Positions 16,926 through 25,655 of a DNA stretch of 56,848 nt are shown piece by piece (positions within the stretch are counted from its first letter, which is position 1; the number at the start of each line of letters is the position of its first letter). The translations under genes and the position numbers were made by a program. Location: NCBI GenBank assembly GCA_034933145.1, contig JAYFOA010000034.1:1-56848 (forward strand), in the 5' to 3' direction. The notes beneath the pieces were generated by a model that saw nothing but the letters and a program-made list of their open reading frames with translations, searched no databases and was not told the DNA's origin. Source of the DNA: UBA4644 sp034933145 (GTDB lineage Bacteria; Bacillota; Clostridia; Oscillospirales; Butyricicoccaceae).

Positions 16926-16943
16926 TATCGGAAAGGCACCTTT

Positions 16944-17486
16944 ATGAATTCTTCGAGACGTGCTTCCCTGCGCATCCGGAAACTGGCTTATTCCGGCATG
17001 TTTCTGGCGCTGGCGCTGCTGCTCCCGTTCCTGACCGGGCAGATCCCGCAGCTCGGCAGCGCGCTGCTGCCGATGCATCTCCCCGTCCTGCTCTGCGGCT
17101 TTATCTGCGGCTGGCCCTGGGGCCTTGCGGTGGGTGCGGTCGCCCCGCTGCTGCGGTTTGCCCTGTTCGGGATGCCGCCGCTCTTTCCCACCGGCGTTTC
17201 CATGGCGTTTGAGCTGGCGGCCTACGGACTGATCATCGGCCTTCTATATGCGCACTTTCCGAAAAAGCTCCCGTTCCTTTATCTGGACCTGGTGCTCGCC
17301 ATGATCGGCGGCCGCGTGGTCTGGGGCGCGGTGCAGTTTTTTATCGCCGGACTGCAGAGCTCCTCATTCCCCCTGTCCGCCTTCTGGGCCGGCGCGGTAG
17401 TCAACGCCATTCCGGGCATCCTCTGCCAGCTTGTCCTGATTCCGCCCATCGTTGCCGCGCTGCAAAAAGCAAAGCTAGGTTGCTGA
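16944..17486 (+). CDS. ECF transporter S component (substrate unknown)
   Basis: A 180-residue integral membrane protein with about five to six hydrophobic helices and a basic N-terminus (SSRRASLRIRKLAYSGM), typical of substrate-binding S components of energy-coupling factor vitamin transporters. The pattern HLPVLLCGFICGWPWGLAVGAVAPLLRFALFG resembles S components annotated for pantothenate or thiamine-precursor uptake, but the ligand cannot be fixed. No A/A'/T module is in the window, so it would use a shared one elsewhere. ATG at 16944 follows GGAAAGG. It is preceded by an attenuator-like leader. Confidence 0.78.
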   Translation: MNSSRRASLRIRKLAYSGMFLALALLLPFLTGQIPQLGSALLPMHLPVLLCGFICGWPWGLAVGAVAPLLRFALFGMPPLFPTGVSMAFELAAYGLIIGLLYAHFPKKLPFLYLDLVLAMIGGRVVWGAVQFFIAGLQSSSFPLSAFWAGAVVNAIPGILCQLVLIPPIVAALQKAKLGC

Positions 17487-17518
17487 TGCGCAACTAAAAT
17501 TCCTCGAAACAGGAATGA

Positions 17519-17555
17519 CGGCGGCTGTTCGGAACAATGCTCCGAACAGCCGCCG
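17519..17555. terminator. Terminator between convergent ECF S and GNAT genes
   Basis: A 15-base-pair GC-rich stem (17519-17533 with 17541-17555) around a 7-base loop, followed on the plus strand by GCTTTCCTGTTTTG. It lies between two convergent stop codons and probably serves both. Confidence 0.65.
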
Positions 17556-17569
17556 GCTTTCCTGTTTTG

Positions 17570-18157
17570 TTATGTAGAAGACGATCCTTCGTTTTTAGCT
17601 TTTTCATTCACTAACTTCAAATCTGACCGCAACAACGCAAACACAAGCTCGTCATTCCATATCCCGCCAACCAACTTGCCTTCCCGCAGGCGCGCTTCCT
17701 GCACCATCCCCATACGCTTCGCCAGCGCCACGCTGCGTGTATTCTGGGAATTGATAAAGGCCATCAGCTTATGAACCGATAATGTATCAAAGGCAAACGT
17801 AATAGCTTTTCGCACCGCTTCGGAGGCATAACCGGCACCCCAGTATTCTCTAAGGAGCCGATATCCAATTTCCCATTCCCCTGTTGCCTCCCAATTGCAC
17901 TGCAAAGAAACCGTTCCAATCCTTTCGCCGGCCTGATTGCAGATCACGAACTTTATTGCGCCGTTTTCCGGCAGTCTCTTTGCTTTCTCAATAAATTGCC
18001 GGCAACTCTCACTGACAACATCCCTGTCCGGAATGCCGCCCATTTCATATTGGCAGGATTCTGGCCTCGTCTCCAGTTCAAAAATAAAGCCGGCATCCTC
18101 TTCCGTCAGCTCCCGTAGCAGCAGACCCCCTGCTTTCAAAATGCGATTCTCAAACAT
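17570..18157 (-). CDS. GNAT acetyltransferase, RimJ/RimL type
   Basis: A 195-residue GNAT protein of the RimJ/RimL-like branch, which acetylates protein N-termini or small amines. ENRILKAGGLLLRELTEEDAGFIFE is the N-terminal signature; YRLLREYWGAGYASEAVRKAI carries the acetyl-CoA motif; INSQNTRSVALAKRMGM is motif B. I chose the ATG at 18157 because GAGGGT precedes it. Single gene with its own promoter region; substrate unknown. Confidence 0.85.
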   Translation of the reverse strand: MFENRILKAGGLLLRELTEEDAGFIFELETRPESCQYEMGGIPDRDVVSESCRQFIEKAKRLPENGAIKFVICNQAGERIGTVSLQCNWEATGEWEIGYRLLREYWGAGYASEAVRKAITFAFDTLSVHKLMAFINSQNTRSVALAKRMGMVQEARLREGKLVGGIWNDELVFALLRSDLKLVNEKAKNEGSSST

Positions 18158-18255
18158 GTTTACCCTCAACATCTGATCCCATTTTGTTTTTATTATAGCA
18201 GGAAATATTAAAATTGTAAGAGTGTGCGCATTAAAAACGAAAGCCTATGCAAAAC

Positions 18256-18513
18256 TTATGTAAGGAATATGAACCGGATCACCAAAAGCAGCAGCAGCCC
18301 CGTCGGTCCGAGAATTCCCACCGTGAGGGCCGTTACCGCGTTGACGCCGACCGTGACGCCGAGGAACTTGCCGAAGAAATTGAACGCCAACAGCGCCAGG
18401 ACGCCGAGTACGGCATGGATCAGGAACTTCAGCCCCCATCGCAGCGGCGTCATCAGCAGACGCAGCGACGCCAATGCCACCAGCCCCACCCCGGCATACA
18501 GAAGATACTTCAT
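18256..18513 (-). CDS. bofA: Pro-sigma-K processing inhibitor BofA family protein
   Basis: An 85-residue membrane protein with three hydrophobic stretches (about 2-20, 26-50, 60-84) and the family pattern FNFFGKFLGVTVGVNAVTALTVGILGPTGLLLLL. In Bacillus, BofA holds the SpoIVFB protease inactive in the forespore outer membrane until the sigma-K checkpoint. Clostridial members are conserved though sigma-K control differs. It follows the DUF2508 gene by 6 bases, an arrangement seen in many spore formers. Confidence 0.85.
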   Translation of the reverse strand: MKYLLYAGVGLVALASLRLLMTPLRWGLKFLIHAVLGVLALLAFNFFGKFLGVTVGVNAVTALTVGILGPTGLLLLLVIRFIFLT

Positions 18514-18519
18514 CCGTCT

Positions 18520-18768
18520 TCACCTCAGCACATACATTCCGGTGACCTGCTGCTCTTTCAGCAGCCCCATTAAATAGGAACAGCGTGTCTGGGCCGCGCC
18601 GATCTCAAACACACAGGCCGAGATCAGCTCCGGATCCGTCACCCGCTCAAAGGCGGCTCTTGCCTCCCGCAGGCGCGCGACGGACCCCCAATATTCTTCC
18701 AGCAGCGCCTGCTGCTCCGGTGTGCGTCCTCCGCCCTTTCGGACGCGGTTTGTTTCCGCTGGCTGCAT
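18520..18768 (-). CDS. DUF2508 (YaaL-like) protein
   Basis: An 82-residue helical protein with the DUF2508 pattern: LLEEYWGSVARLREARAAFERVTDPELISACVFE region and CSYLMGLLKEQQ. Its function is unknown; in Bacillus the homologue yaaL lies next to recR and bofA. Here it directly precedes bofA, without recR. I chose the ATG at 18768 with GGGGGTG upstream. A longer open frame upstream overlaps the topoisomerase promoter and is not family-like. Confidence 0.75.
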   Translation of the reverse strand: MQPAETNRVRKGGGRTPEQQALLEEYWGSVARLREARAAFERVTDPELISACVFEIGAAQTRCSYLMGLLKEQQVTGMYVLR

Positions 18769-18835
18769 GGCTGCACCCCCATACAATTTATAGTGTGAGT
18801 TTTTCCAGTTATGCCGGAATTTATACGAAATGTGT

Positions 18836-18864
18836 TTGACAGGAAATGTGGTTGACGATACAAT
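18836..18864 (+). promoter_or_regulatory. Promoter of the topoisomerase IV-like operon
   Basis: Perfect TTGACA (18836-18841), 17-base spacer, TACAAT (18859-18864), 31 bases upstream of the ATG at 18896. Confidence 0.75.
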
Positions 18865-18895
18865 ATAATATAATTGTTTTTTAAGCGAGGTATGC

Positions 18896-20893
18896 ATGAC
18901 GAAAAAAAGTAAACAGGAATACGGCAATGACAGCATCTCCTCCCTCAAGGGCGCCGACCGCGTCCGGAAACGCCCGGGCGTCATCTTCGGCTCCGACGGG
19001 CTGGAGGGTTGTGAGCATGCTTTTTTTGAGATACTTTCCAACTCCATCGACGAAGCACGGGAGGGTTACGGCGATGTGATCACCGTCACCCGTTTTCTCA
19101 ACGGCTCCATCCAGGTGGAGGACGCCGGCCGCGGTATGCCGCTGGACTATAACGAAAAGGAACAGCGCTATAACTGGGAGCTCATCTACTGTGAGCTGTA
19201 CGCCGGCGGGAAATATAAGAACAATGAGGGGGAAAACTATGAATTCTCCCTGGGCCTCAACGGCCTCGGCGCCTGCGCCACCCAATACTCTTCCGAATAT
19301 ATGGACGTGATCTCCCGGCGGGACGGTTTTGAATACGAGCTGCATTTTGAGCGCGGCGAAAATAAAACGCCCGCGCCCGGCGGATTGCTGAAGCGCCCCT
19401 ATTCCGGCCGGCGCACCGGTACGATCCAGCGGTTCAAGCCGGATATCGAGGTCTTCACCGAGATCAATATCCCGCTGGACTATTACTGCGACGTGATGAA
19501 GCGGCAGGCGGTGGTCAACGCCGGCCTGCGGTTTGTCCTCAAGGATGAAGCCGCGCCCAATAAGTTTGAGTCTATGGAGTTCTGCTATGAAAAAGGCATC
19601 CTGGACTATGTGGCCGAGCTGGCGGGGGAAGAACCGCTGACGCCGCCGCAGTTTTTCAAGACGGAAAAAAGCGGCCGCGACCGGGCGGACAAGCCCGAAT
19701 ACCGCGTCAAGGCCGAGGCGGCCTTCTGCTTTTCCAACCTGTCACCCCGGCTCGAGTATTACCATAACTCCAGCTGGCTGGAACATGGCGGCTCGCCGGA
19801 TAAGGCGGCCAAAAGCGCCTTTGTCTCCGCGATCGACGCCTATCTCAAGCAGACGGGAAAATACCAGAAAAACGAAAGCAAGGTCAGCTTTAACGACATT
19901 ACCGACAGCCTGATCTTGGTGACCAACGGCTTTTCCACCTATACAAGCTATGAGAATCAGACGAAAAAGGCCATCAACAACAAGTTTGTTCAGGAGATGA
20001 TGACCGAGTTCCTGCGCTCGTCGCTGGAGGTCTATTTCATCGAAAACAAGCAGGATGCGGACAAAATCGCCGATCAGGTGCTCATCAACAAGCGCTCCCG
20101 CGAGCAGGCCGAACGCACGCGCCTCAACCTGAAAAAGACGCTGGCCGGCACATTAGACATCGCCAACCGGGTCCAAAAGTTCGTCGACTGCCGGAGTAAA
20201 GACCTCTCAGTCCGTGAGCTGTATATCGTGGAAGGCGACTCCGCCCTCGGCTCCTGCAAGCAAGGGCGCGACCCGGCTTTTCAGGCCATCATGCCGGTAC
20301 GCGGTAAAATCTTCAACTGTCTTAAGGCAGAGTACCCAAAGATCTTTAAGTCCGAAATCATCACCGACCTCGTCAAGGTCCTGGGCTGCGGCGTGGAGGT
20401 CAAGACCAAAAGTAAGGACATGGCGGCTTTTGATCTCTCCTCCCTGCGGTGGAACAAGGTGATCATCTGCACCGACGCCGACGTCGACGGCTATCACATC
20501 CGCACGCTCATCCTAACGATGCTCTACCGTCTGACGCCGCAGCTCATCGAGCAGGGGTATGTCTACATTGCAGAGAGCCCGCTCTATGAGATCACTGTAA
20601 AAGACAAATCTTATTTCGCCTATACCGACGGTGAGAAGGAAGAAATTGTCAAAAAGCTGGAGGGCAAGAAATATTCAATTATGCGCTCCAAGGGCCTCGG
20701 CGAGAACGAGCCGGAGATGATGTGGCTGACCACCATGAACCCGGAAACGCGGCGATTGATGCGCGTGCTTCCCGAGAACGCAAAGCGGACGGCGGAGGTC
20801 TTCGACCTGCTGCTGGGCGATAACCTGCAGGGCCGCAAGGATCACATTGCCGACGTCGGCGCGAAATATCTTGATCTTGCCGATCTGAGCTGA
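18896..20893 (+). CDS. Type IIA topoisomerase B subunit (topoisomerase IV-like)
   Basis: The ATPase/TOPRIM subunit of a type IIA topoisomerase, 665 residues. The GHKL ATPase motifs are present: NSIDEA near residue 47, EDAGRGMPLD near residue 77, and LGLNGLGACA near residue 120. The TOPRIM glutamate motif reads EGDSALGSCKQGRDP (446-460) where gyrase and ParE usually have EGDSAGGSAKQGRDR, a clear divergence. The acidic metal site DADVDG (527-532) is intact. It is followed at 13 bases by the partner A subunit. The divergent TOPRIM sequence and the A subunit's lack of a gyrase box favour topoisomerase IV or the second clostridial gyrase-like pair over the main gyrase. Confidence 0.88.
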   Translation: MTKKSKQEYGNDSISSLKGADRVRKRPGVIFGSDGLEGCEHAFFEILSNSIDEAREGYGDVITVTRFLNGSIQVEDAGRGMPLDYNEKEQRYNWELIYCELYAGGKYKNNEGENYEFSLGLNGLGACATQYSSEYMDVISRRDGFEYELHFERGENKTPAPGGLLKRPYSGRRTGTIQRFKPDIEVFTEINIPLDYYCDVMKRQAVVNAGLRFVLKDEAAPNKFESMEFCYEKGILDYVAELAGEEPLTPPQFFKTEKSGRDRADKPEYRVKAEAAFCFSNLSPRLEYYHNSSWLEHGGSPDKAAKSAFVSAIDAYLKQTGKYQKNESKVSFNDITDSLILVTNGFSTYTSYENQTKKAINNKFVQEMMTEFLRSSLEVYFIENKQDADKIADQVLINKRSREQAERTRLNLKKTLAGTLDIANRVQKFVDCRSKDLSVRELYIVEGDSALGSCKQGRDPAFQAIMPVRGKIFNCLKAEYPKIFKSEIITDLVKVLGCGVEVKTKSKDMAAFDLSSLRWNKVIICTDADVDGYHIRTLILTMLYRLTPQLIEQGYVYIAESPLYEITVKDKSYFAYTDGEKEEIVKKLEGKKYSIMRSKGLGENEPEMMWLTTMNPETRRLMRVLPENAKRTAEVFDLLLGDNLQGRKDHIADVGAKYLDLADLS

Positions 20894-20906
20894 GGAAGTA
20901 ACAGAT

Positions 20907-23078
20907 ATGAACAAGTATATTGAAGCCCCGATCACACAGACCCTCGAGCAGAACTTTATGCCCTATGCCATGAGCGTTATCGTCTCCCGTGCGCTGCCGG
21001 AGATCGACGGGTTCAAGCCCTCTCACCGAAAGCTTTTATATACAATGTATACCATGGGCCTGCTCGGCGGTAACCGGACGAAATCCGCCAATGTGGTCGG
21101 CCAGACCATGAAGCTCAATCCCCACGGTGAACAGGCAATCTATGACACCATGGTACGCCTGTCCCGCGGAAATGAGTCCCTGCTGGTTCCTTTTGTGGAC
21201 AGCAAGGGCAACTTCGGCAAGGTCTATTCCCGCGACATGGCCTGTGCCGCCTCCCGCTATACGGAAGTGCGGCTGGATCCCGTCTGCCGGGAGTTATTTT
21301 CCGACATCGACTGCGATGCCGTGGATTTTATCGACAATTATGACGGTACGCTCAAAGAGCCGCTGCTTCTGCCGACGAGTTTTCCCAATATCCTCGTCAG
21401 CTCGAATCTGGGCATCGCCGTCGGTATGGCCTGCAATATCTGCGGCTTTGACCTGAATGAGATCTGCCGCACGGCGATCGAGCGCATCCGGAACCCGCAG
21501 CACGACCTGCTCGAAACGCTGATCGCCCCGGATTTCCCTACCGGCGGCGAGCTGATCTATGACCGTTCTCAACTGGAGGAAATTTACCGTACGGGCCGCG
21601 GCAGCTTCAAGGTGCGCTGCAAATGGAGTTATGACAAGAAAGAACACCTGATCGAGGTTACCCAGATCCCCTATACCACCACCATCGAGGCCATCATCGA
21701 CAAGGTGACCGATCTGGTCAAGGCCGGAAAGCTCAAGGAAGTCGCCGATATGCGCGACGAGACCGGCAAAGAAGGCCTGAAGCTGGCTATTGACCTGAAG
21801 CGCGGCGCGGACCCCGAAAAGGTGATGCAGAAGCTGATGAAGATGACGCCGCTGCAGGACAGCTTTTCCTGCAACTTCAACATTCTGATCGGCGGGACTC
21901 CGCGGGTGATGGGCGTCGGAGAAATTCTGGGCGAATGGACGGCCTGGCGCACGGAATGCGTCCGCCGCCGCGTACATTTCGATCTGCAGAAGAAAAAGCA
22001 GAAGCTGCACCTGCTCCGAGGTCTGCGGAAGATCCTGCTGGACATCGACCGGGCCATCGCCATCATCCGAGATACCGAGGCGGATGCGGAGGTCATCCCC
22101 AATCTGATGATCGGCTTCGGCATCGACGAGGTGCAGGCCGAGTTCATCGCGGAGATCAAGCTCCGCAACATCAATAAGGAGCATATCCTCAAGCGGCTGC
22201 AGGAAACCGACGCGCTTGAAAATGAGATCGATCGGCTGGAAGATCTGCTGTCGAGCCGCATGAAGATCCAGAAGCTCATCGTCTCCGAGCTGGAAGACAT
22301 CATCCGGCGGTATCCCACCGTGCGCAGGACGACGATCATCCATGAGCACGAGGTGGAGGAATACGACGAGACAGAGCAGATTGAGGACTATCCAGTGCAG
22401 ATTTTTCTGTCCCGGGAGGGGTATTTCAAAAAAATCACGCCCCAGTCGCTGCGCATGAGCTCCGAACAGAAGTTCAAAGATGGCGACGAGCTGCGGCTGA
22501 CCCTGGAGGCCGGCAACCGGGCCGAGGTGATTTTCCTCACCGACCGGCAGCAGGCCTATAAAGCCCGCCTGCATGAGTTTTCCGATTTGAAAGCCAGCGT
22601 GCTGGGCGATTATCTGCCTCAGAAGCTGGGCATGGACGAAGGCGAAACGCCGGTATTCATGTTCCTGCCGGGGGATTTCAGCGGCAGCCTGGTCTTCATC
22701 TTTGAAAACGGCAAGGTGGCCAAGGTGGACGCCTCCGCCTATGAGACAAAGTCCAACCGCCGGAAGCTGACCGGCGCATATTCCGACAAGAGCCCGCTGG
22801 CCGGTGTTTTCCATCTGACGGGCGATACGGAGCTGGCGCTTTATACCCAGAACCGCCTTTTGCTGATGAACACCGCTATGCTGCAGTCCAAAGCCACCCG
22901 CACCGCACAGGGGGTGGCCGTGATGAACCTGAAGCGGGGGCAGGGCATCCGCCTGGCGCTTCCGGCCGAGCAGGCCGGTATTCTTGACCCGGCCCGCTAC
23001 CGCACACGGACGCTTCCGGCCGCCGGCGCCCTGATCCGCGACGGCGACGAACCGGAAAAACAGCTGACGCTGATATAG
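20907..23078 (+). CDS. Type IIA topoisomerase A subunit (topoisomerase IV-like)
   Basis: The DNA breakage-reunion subunit, 723 residues. It begins with the winged-helix domain (MPYAMSVIVSRALPEIDGFK), and the catalytic tyrosine is Y118 within AASRYTEVRL. The coiled-coil region lies around 360-460, and the C-terminal beta-pinwheel follows. I see no GyrA-box (QRRGGKG-like) in the pinwheel, so negative supercoiling activity is unlikely and a decatenating role is favoured. GAGGAAG precedes the ATG. It is co-transcribed with the B subunit 13 bases upstream. Confidence 0.88.
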   Translation: MNKYIEAPITQTLEQNFMPYAMSVIVSRALPEIDGFKPSHRKLLYTMYTMGLLGGNRTKSANVVGQTMKLNPHGEQAIYDTMVRLSRGNESLLVPFVDSKGNFGKVYSRDMACAASRYTEVRLDPVCRELFSDIDCDAVDFIDNYDGTLKEPLLLPTSFPNILVSSNLGIAVGMACNICGFDLNEICRTAIERIRNPQHDLLETLIAPDFPTGGELIYDRSQLEEIYRTGRGSFKVRCKWSYDKKEHLIEVTQIPYTTTIEAIIDKVTDLVKAGKLKEVADMRDETGKEGLKLAIDLKRGADPEKVMQKLMKMTPLQDSFSCNFNILIGGTPRVMGVGEILGEWTAWRTECVRRRVHFDLQKKKQKLHLLRGLRKILLDIDRAIAIIRDTEADAEVIPNLMIGFGIDEVQAEFIAEIKLRNINKEHILKRLQETDALENEIDRLEDLLSSRMKIQKLIVSELEDIIRRYPTVRRTTIIHEHEVEEYDETEQIEDYPVQIFLSREGYFKKITPQSLRMSSEQKFKDGDELRLTLEAGNRAEVIFLTDRQQAYKARLHEFSDLKASVLGDYLPQKLGMDEGETPVFMFLPGDFSGSLVFIFENGKVAKVDASAYETKSNRRKLTGAYSDKSPLAGVFHLTGDTELALYTQNRLLLMNTAMLQSKATRTAQGVAVMNLKRGQGIRLALPAEQAGILDPARYRTRTLPAAGALIRDGDEPEKQLTLI

Positions 23079-23160
23079 GCGCTCTGCCGGCATAAGGCCG
23101 GCTATCCCATACACAAAAGAAATCCGCGCCTTCCGCCGAGGTCGGCGCGGGAATCTATGG

Positions 23161-23189
23161 GTCCGACAGCTCGTCGGACTCTGATTTTT
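23161..23189 (+). terminator. Hairpin upstream of the MATE gene
   Basis: GTCCGAC and GTCGGAC arms around a 5-base loop, then TCTGATTTTT, 17 bases before the MATE start. It may terminate the topoisomerase operon. Another GC hairpin (CCGGC...GCCGG) lies just after the A-subunit stop at about 23090. Confidence 0.55.
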
Positions 23190-23205
23190 GCAGGAGGAAT
23201 CACAT

Positions 23206-24576
23206 TTGCCGCAGTTTGAGACCGACCTTTCCCAGGGTCACGTGGGCAAGCAGCTTTTAAAGTTTGCCATGCCCTTTATCCTCTCCAACCTGATCCAATC
23301 CCTGTATAATGTGGCCGACATGATCATCGTCGGCCAGTTTGCGGGAACCCTCAGCATGTCCGGCGTCAACATCGGCGGCCAGGTCACCATGCTGATTGTC
23401 AATCTGGTCTTCGGCCTGAGCGCAGCCGCCACCGTACTGGTCGCCCAATATAAAGGTGCCGGGCAGCGGGAGCTTATGCAGGAGACCATCGATACGCTGT
23501 TTGCGACCCTGACAGCGCTGGGCGCGGTGCTCACCGTTCTGATGGTGTTCCTGCGCAGCCCGATCCTTCGTCTAATCCAGACGCCGGCGCCGGCCTTCGC
23601 CGAAGCGTCCCGCTATCTGCTGGTGACGGCGCTGGGCACGCTGTTCATCTTCGGCTACAACGCCCTGTCCGCCATCATGCGCGGCCTGGGTGACAGCCGC
23701 CGTCCCCTGATCTTTGTCTCCATCGCCTGCGTCATCAACGTCGGGCTCGACCTTTTGATGGTCGCGGTCTGGCATTGGGGCGCTTTCGGCGCCGGTCTTG
23801 CCACGGTCATCTCCCAGGCGCTGAGCATGATTCTCTGCCTGATCTACTTAAAGCGCAGCGACTTTTCCTTCCAAATAGGGATCCACTCGATGAAATTTCA
23901 TAAGCAGCGGCTCTCCCTGCTGATGAAAGTCGGCGTGCCCATGTCCGTGCAGAACGTCTGCACCAGCATTTCCTTCCTGTTTCTGACTGCTATGGTAAAT
24001 ATCCTCGATCCCACCGCCATCGCCTCCGCCGCCGTCGGCGCGGTGGGCAAGTTCAACTCCTTCGGCGTGCTGCCGGCCTTTGCCATGAGCAACGCCATCT
24101 CCGCCATGAGCGCGCAGAACATCGGCGCCGACCGGAAGGACCGGGCGGCGAAAACCATGCGGATCGGTACGGGGATCGCCTTTGCCATCTCCGCCGGTGT
24201 CTTTCTGCTGGCGCAGCTTTTCCCCGATCAGATCCTCCGGGTCTTTGCAAATGACGACGCGCTGGTCACCGCCGGGCGGGAATATCTCCGCTCTTTCAGC
24301 TTTGATTATCTGATGGTGCCGCTGTTTGCCGGATTAAACGGCCTGTTCATAGGCGCGGGACACACCACCTTTTCCTTTATCAGCGGCGTCTGCTCCGCCC
24401 TGCTGGTCCGCATCCCGACCTGCTATCTGTTCGGCATCACGATGGGGATGGGGCTGTTCGGCGTAGGACTGGGCGCACCGTTCGCCTCCGGCTTTTCGTT
24501 CCTGCTGGGGCTCTGGTTCTATTTCTCCGGTCGGTGGAAAAAGGCCGTCATCCTGCATCGGGAGGCTTCGGAATGA
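23206..24576 (+). CDS. MATE family efflux transporter
   Basis: A 456-residue, 12-helix multidrug and toxin extrusion transporter that exports cationic or other small molecules using a sodium or proton gradient. FAMPFILSNLIQSLYNVADMIIVGQF is the typical first-helix signature, and LGDSRRPLIF closes the N-lobe. The start is a TTG at 23206, which has AGGAGG seven bases upstream; the next upstream TTG overlaps that site and is less likely. Its TGA overlaps the yfcE ATG (ATGA), so the two are translationally coupled. Substrate unknown. Confidence 0.9.
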   Translation: MPQFETDLSQGHVGKQLLKFAMPFILSNLIQSLYNVADMIIVGQFAGTLSMSGVNIGGQVTMLIVNLVFGLSAAATVLVAQYKGAGQRELMQETIDTLFATLTALGAVLTVLMVFLRSPILRLIQTPAPAFAEASRYLLVTALGTLFIFGYNALSAIMRGLGDSRRPLIFVSIACVINVGLDLLMVAVWHWGAFGAGLATVISQALSMILCLIYLKRSDFSFQIGIHSMKFHKQRLSLLMKVGVPMSVQNVCTSISFLFLTAMVNILDPTAIASAAVGAVGKFNSFGVLPAFAMSNAISAMSAQNIGADRKDRAAKTMRIGTGIAFAISAGVFLLAQLFPDQILRVFANDDALVTAGREYLRSFSFDYLMVPLFAGLNGLFIGAGHTTFSFISGVCSALLVRIPTCYLFGITMGMGLFGVGLGAPFASGFSFLLGLWFYFSGRWKKAVILHREASE

Positions 24577-25109
24577 CGATTTTGTTTGCATCCGACATCC
24601 ATGGCTCCGCGGGTGCCTGCCGCGCGCTGCTCTCCCGCCGGGAGGCCGAAGGCGCGCAAACCCTCATCCTGCTGGGCGACCTGCTCTATCACGGTCCGCG
24701 CAACCCGGTGCCGTCCGATTATGATCCGAAGGCCGTCGCCGCGATGCTCAACGGCGTGAAGGAACGGATCCTCTGCGTCCGCGGCAACTGCGACGCCGAG
24801 GTGGATCAGATGCTGCTGGAGTTCCCTGCGCTGGCGGATTACGCCATGCTGTGGCTCGACGACCACCGGGCCTTTCTGACCCACGGGCATGTCTTCGGGC
24901 CGGAGCATCTGCCGCCCCTCTCCCCCGGCGACCTGCTGTTGTCCGGTCATACGCACCTCCCCACGAATCGGGAAAAGGACGGAATATGCCTGCTCAACCC
25001 CGGCTCGGTCACCTTTCCAAAGGGCGGAATGCCGCCCACCTATCTTCTGTACGAGGACGGGCGCTTTTCTCACCGGACGCTTTCCGGCGCGGAGATCAAA
25101 GTCGAATAA
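24573..25109 (+). CDS. yfcE: YfcE-type metallophosphodiesterase
   Basis: A 178-residue calcineurin-like phosphoesterase of the YfcE/MJ0936 group, Mn-dependent and active on phosphodiester model substrates; the natural substrate is unknown. All metal motifs are visible: FASDIHGS, LGDLLYHG, VRGNCDAEVD, LTHGHVFG and LSGHTHLP, ending in NPGSVTFPKGG. The ATG overlaps the MATE stop with GGGAGG upstream. It is followed immediately by a repeat hairpin that probably ends transcription. Confidence 0.9.
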   Translation: MTILFASDIHGSAGACRALLSRREAEGAQTLILLGDLLYHGPRNPVPSDYDPKAVAAMLNGVKERILCVRGNCDAEVDQMLLEFPALADYAMLWLDDHRAFLTHGHVFGPEHLPPLSPGDLLLSGHTHLPTNREKDGICLLNPGSVTFPKGGMPPTYLLYEDGRFSHRTLSGAEIKVE

Positions 25110-25110
25110 A

Positions 25111-25152
25111 GAGAAAGCAGCGCCGGGATCGGAATAAAATCCGACCCCGGCG
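25111..25152 (+). repeat. Hairpin repeat copy A (left boundary of AT-rich island)
   Basis: A 42-base unit beginning GAGAAAGCAGCGCCGGGATC, with an internal hairpin (CGCCGGGATCGGA against TCCGACCCCGGCG). It differs from copy B at 26919-26960 at only two positions. It sits right after yfcE and likely acts as its terminator. Confidence 0.8.
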
Positions 25153-25619
25153 TTTTGTCGTCTTCTCCTCAAAGTAAGGCGCGGACAAACGCTTATTCCT
25201 TTATGGCCTGCTATTATACGTTTCCGTCAAAATTCTCTTTTAATCTCATGTATTATCCGCTAATTTTGGATACTTTGCATATTCAATTTAGAAACATTTT
25301 TTCTTCAATCTACCTATTTATTATGTTATTATATTTATTGTTATTTAATGTGCTTATTCTATATTTACAAAAATCTTTCATTTATAATCGCTGGGAATAA
25401 AACTTGTTACCATGCCCAATATGCTTCTTCTTCAAATCATGAAATTAGATATGCATAGCATAATGAGAAACGTTTCATAAATCCCAAACAATGTTCTCTA
25501 AACTGCGCAGGAAAAGAAGGTGTTATATACATTTCAGAGCAGAAATTCCTGTAAAGAGTCTAAATTATTACTAAACAGAAAAAGCTTTCATTATTGCTAT
25601 GTATATATTTTAAAAGAGA
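25153..25619. other. AT-rich non-coding stretch of the island
   Basis: About 470 bases, sharply AT-rich compared with the flanks. Open frames here are short, lysine/isoleucine/leucine-biased and lack ribosome-binding sites. I see no confident gene, RNA or repeat. Confidence 0.5.
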
Positions 25620-25636
25620 CTGATGTATTACATCAG
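25620..25636. promoter_or_regulatory. Perfect palindrome ahead of the frameshifted gene
   Basis: CTGATGTATTACATCAG is an exact inverted repeat, immediately before the AAAGGATG ribosome-binding site of the gene at 25656. It could be an operator or an mRNA hairpin. Confidence 0.4.
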
Positions 25637-25655
25637 AAGAAAGGATGTTTGTTCG

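Noticed and set aside
21294..23114. A 606-residue minus-strand open frame opposite the topoisomerase A subunit
   Set aside because: Shadow of the real gene; composition is typical of antisense translation, and there is no start signal.
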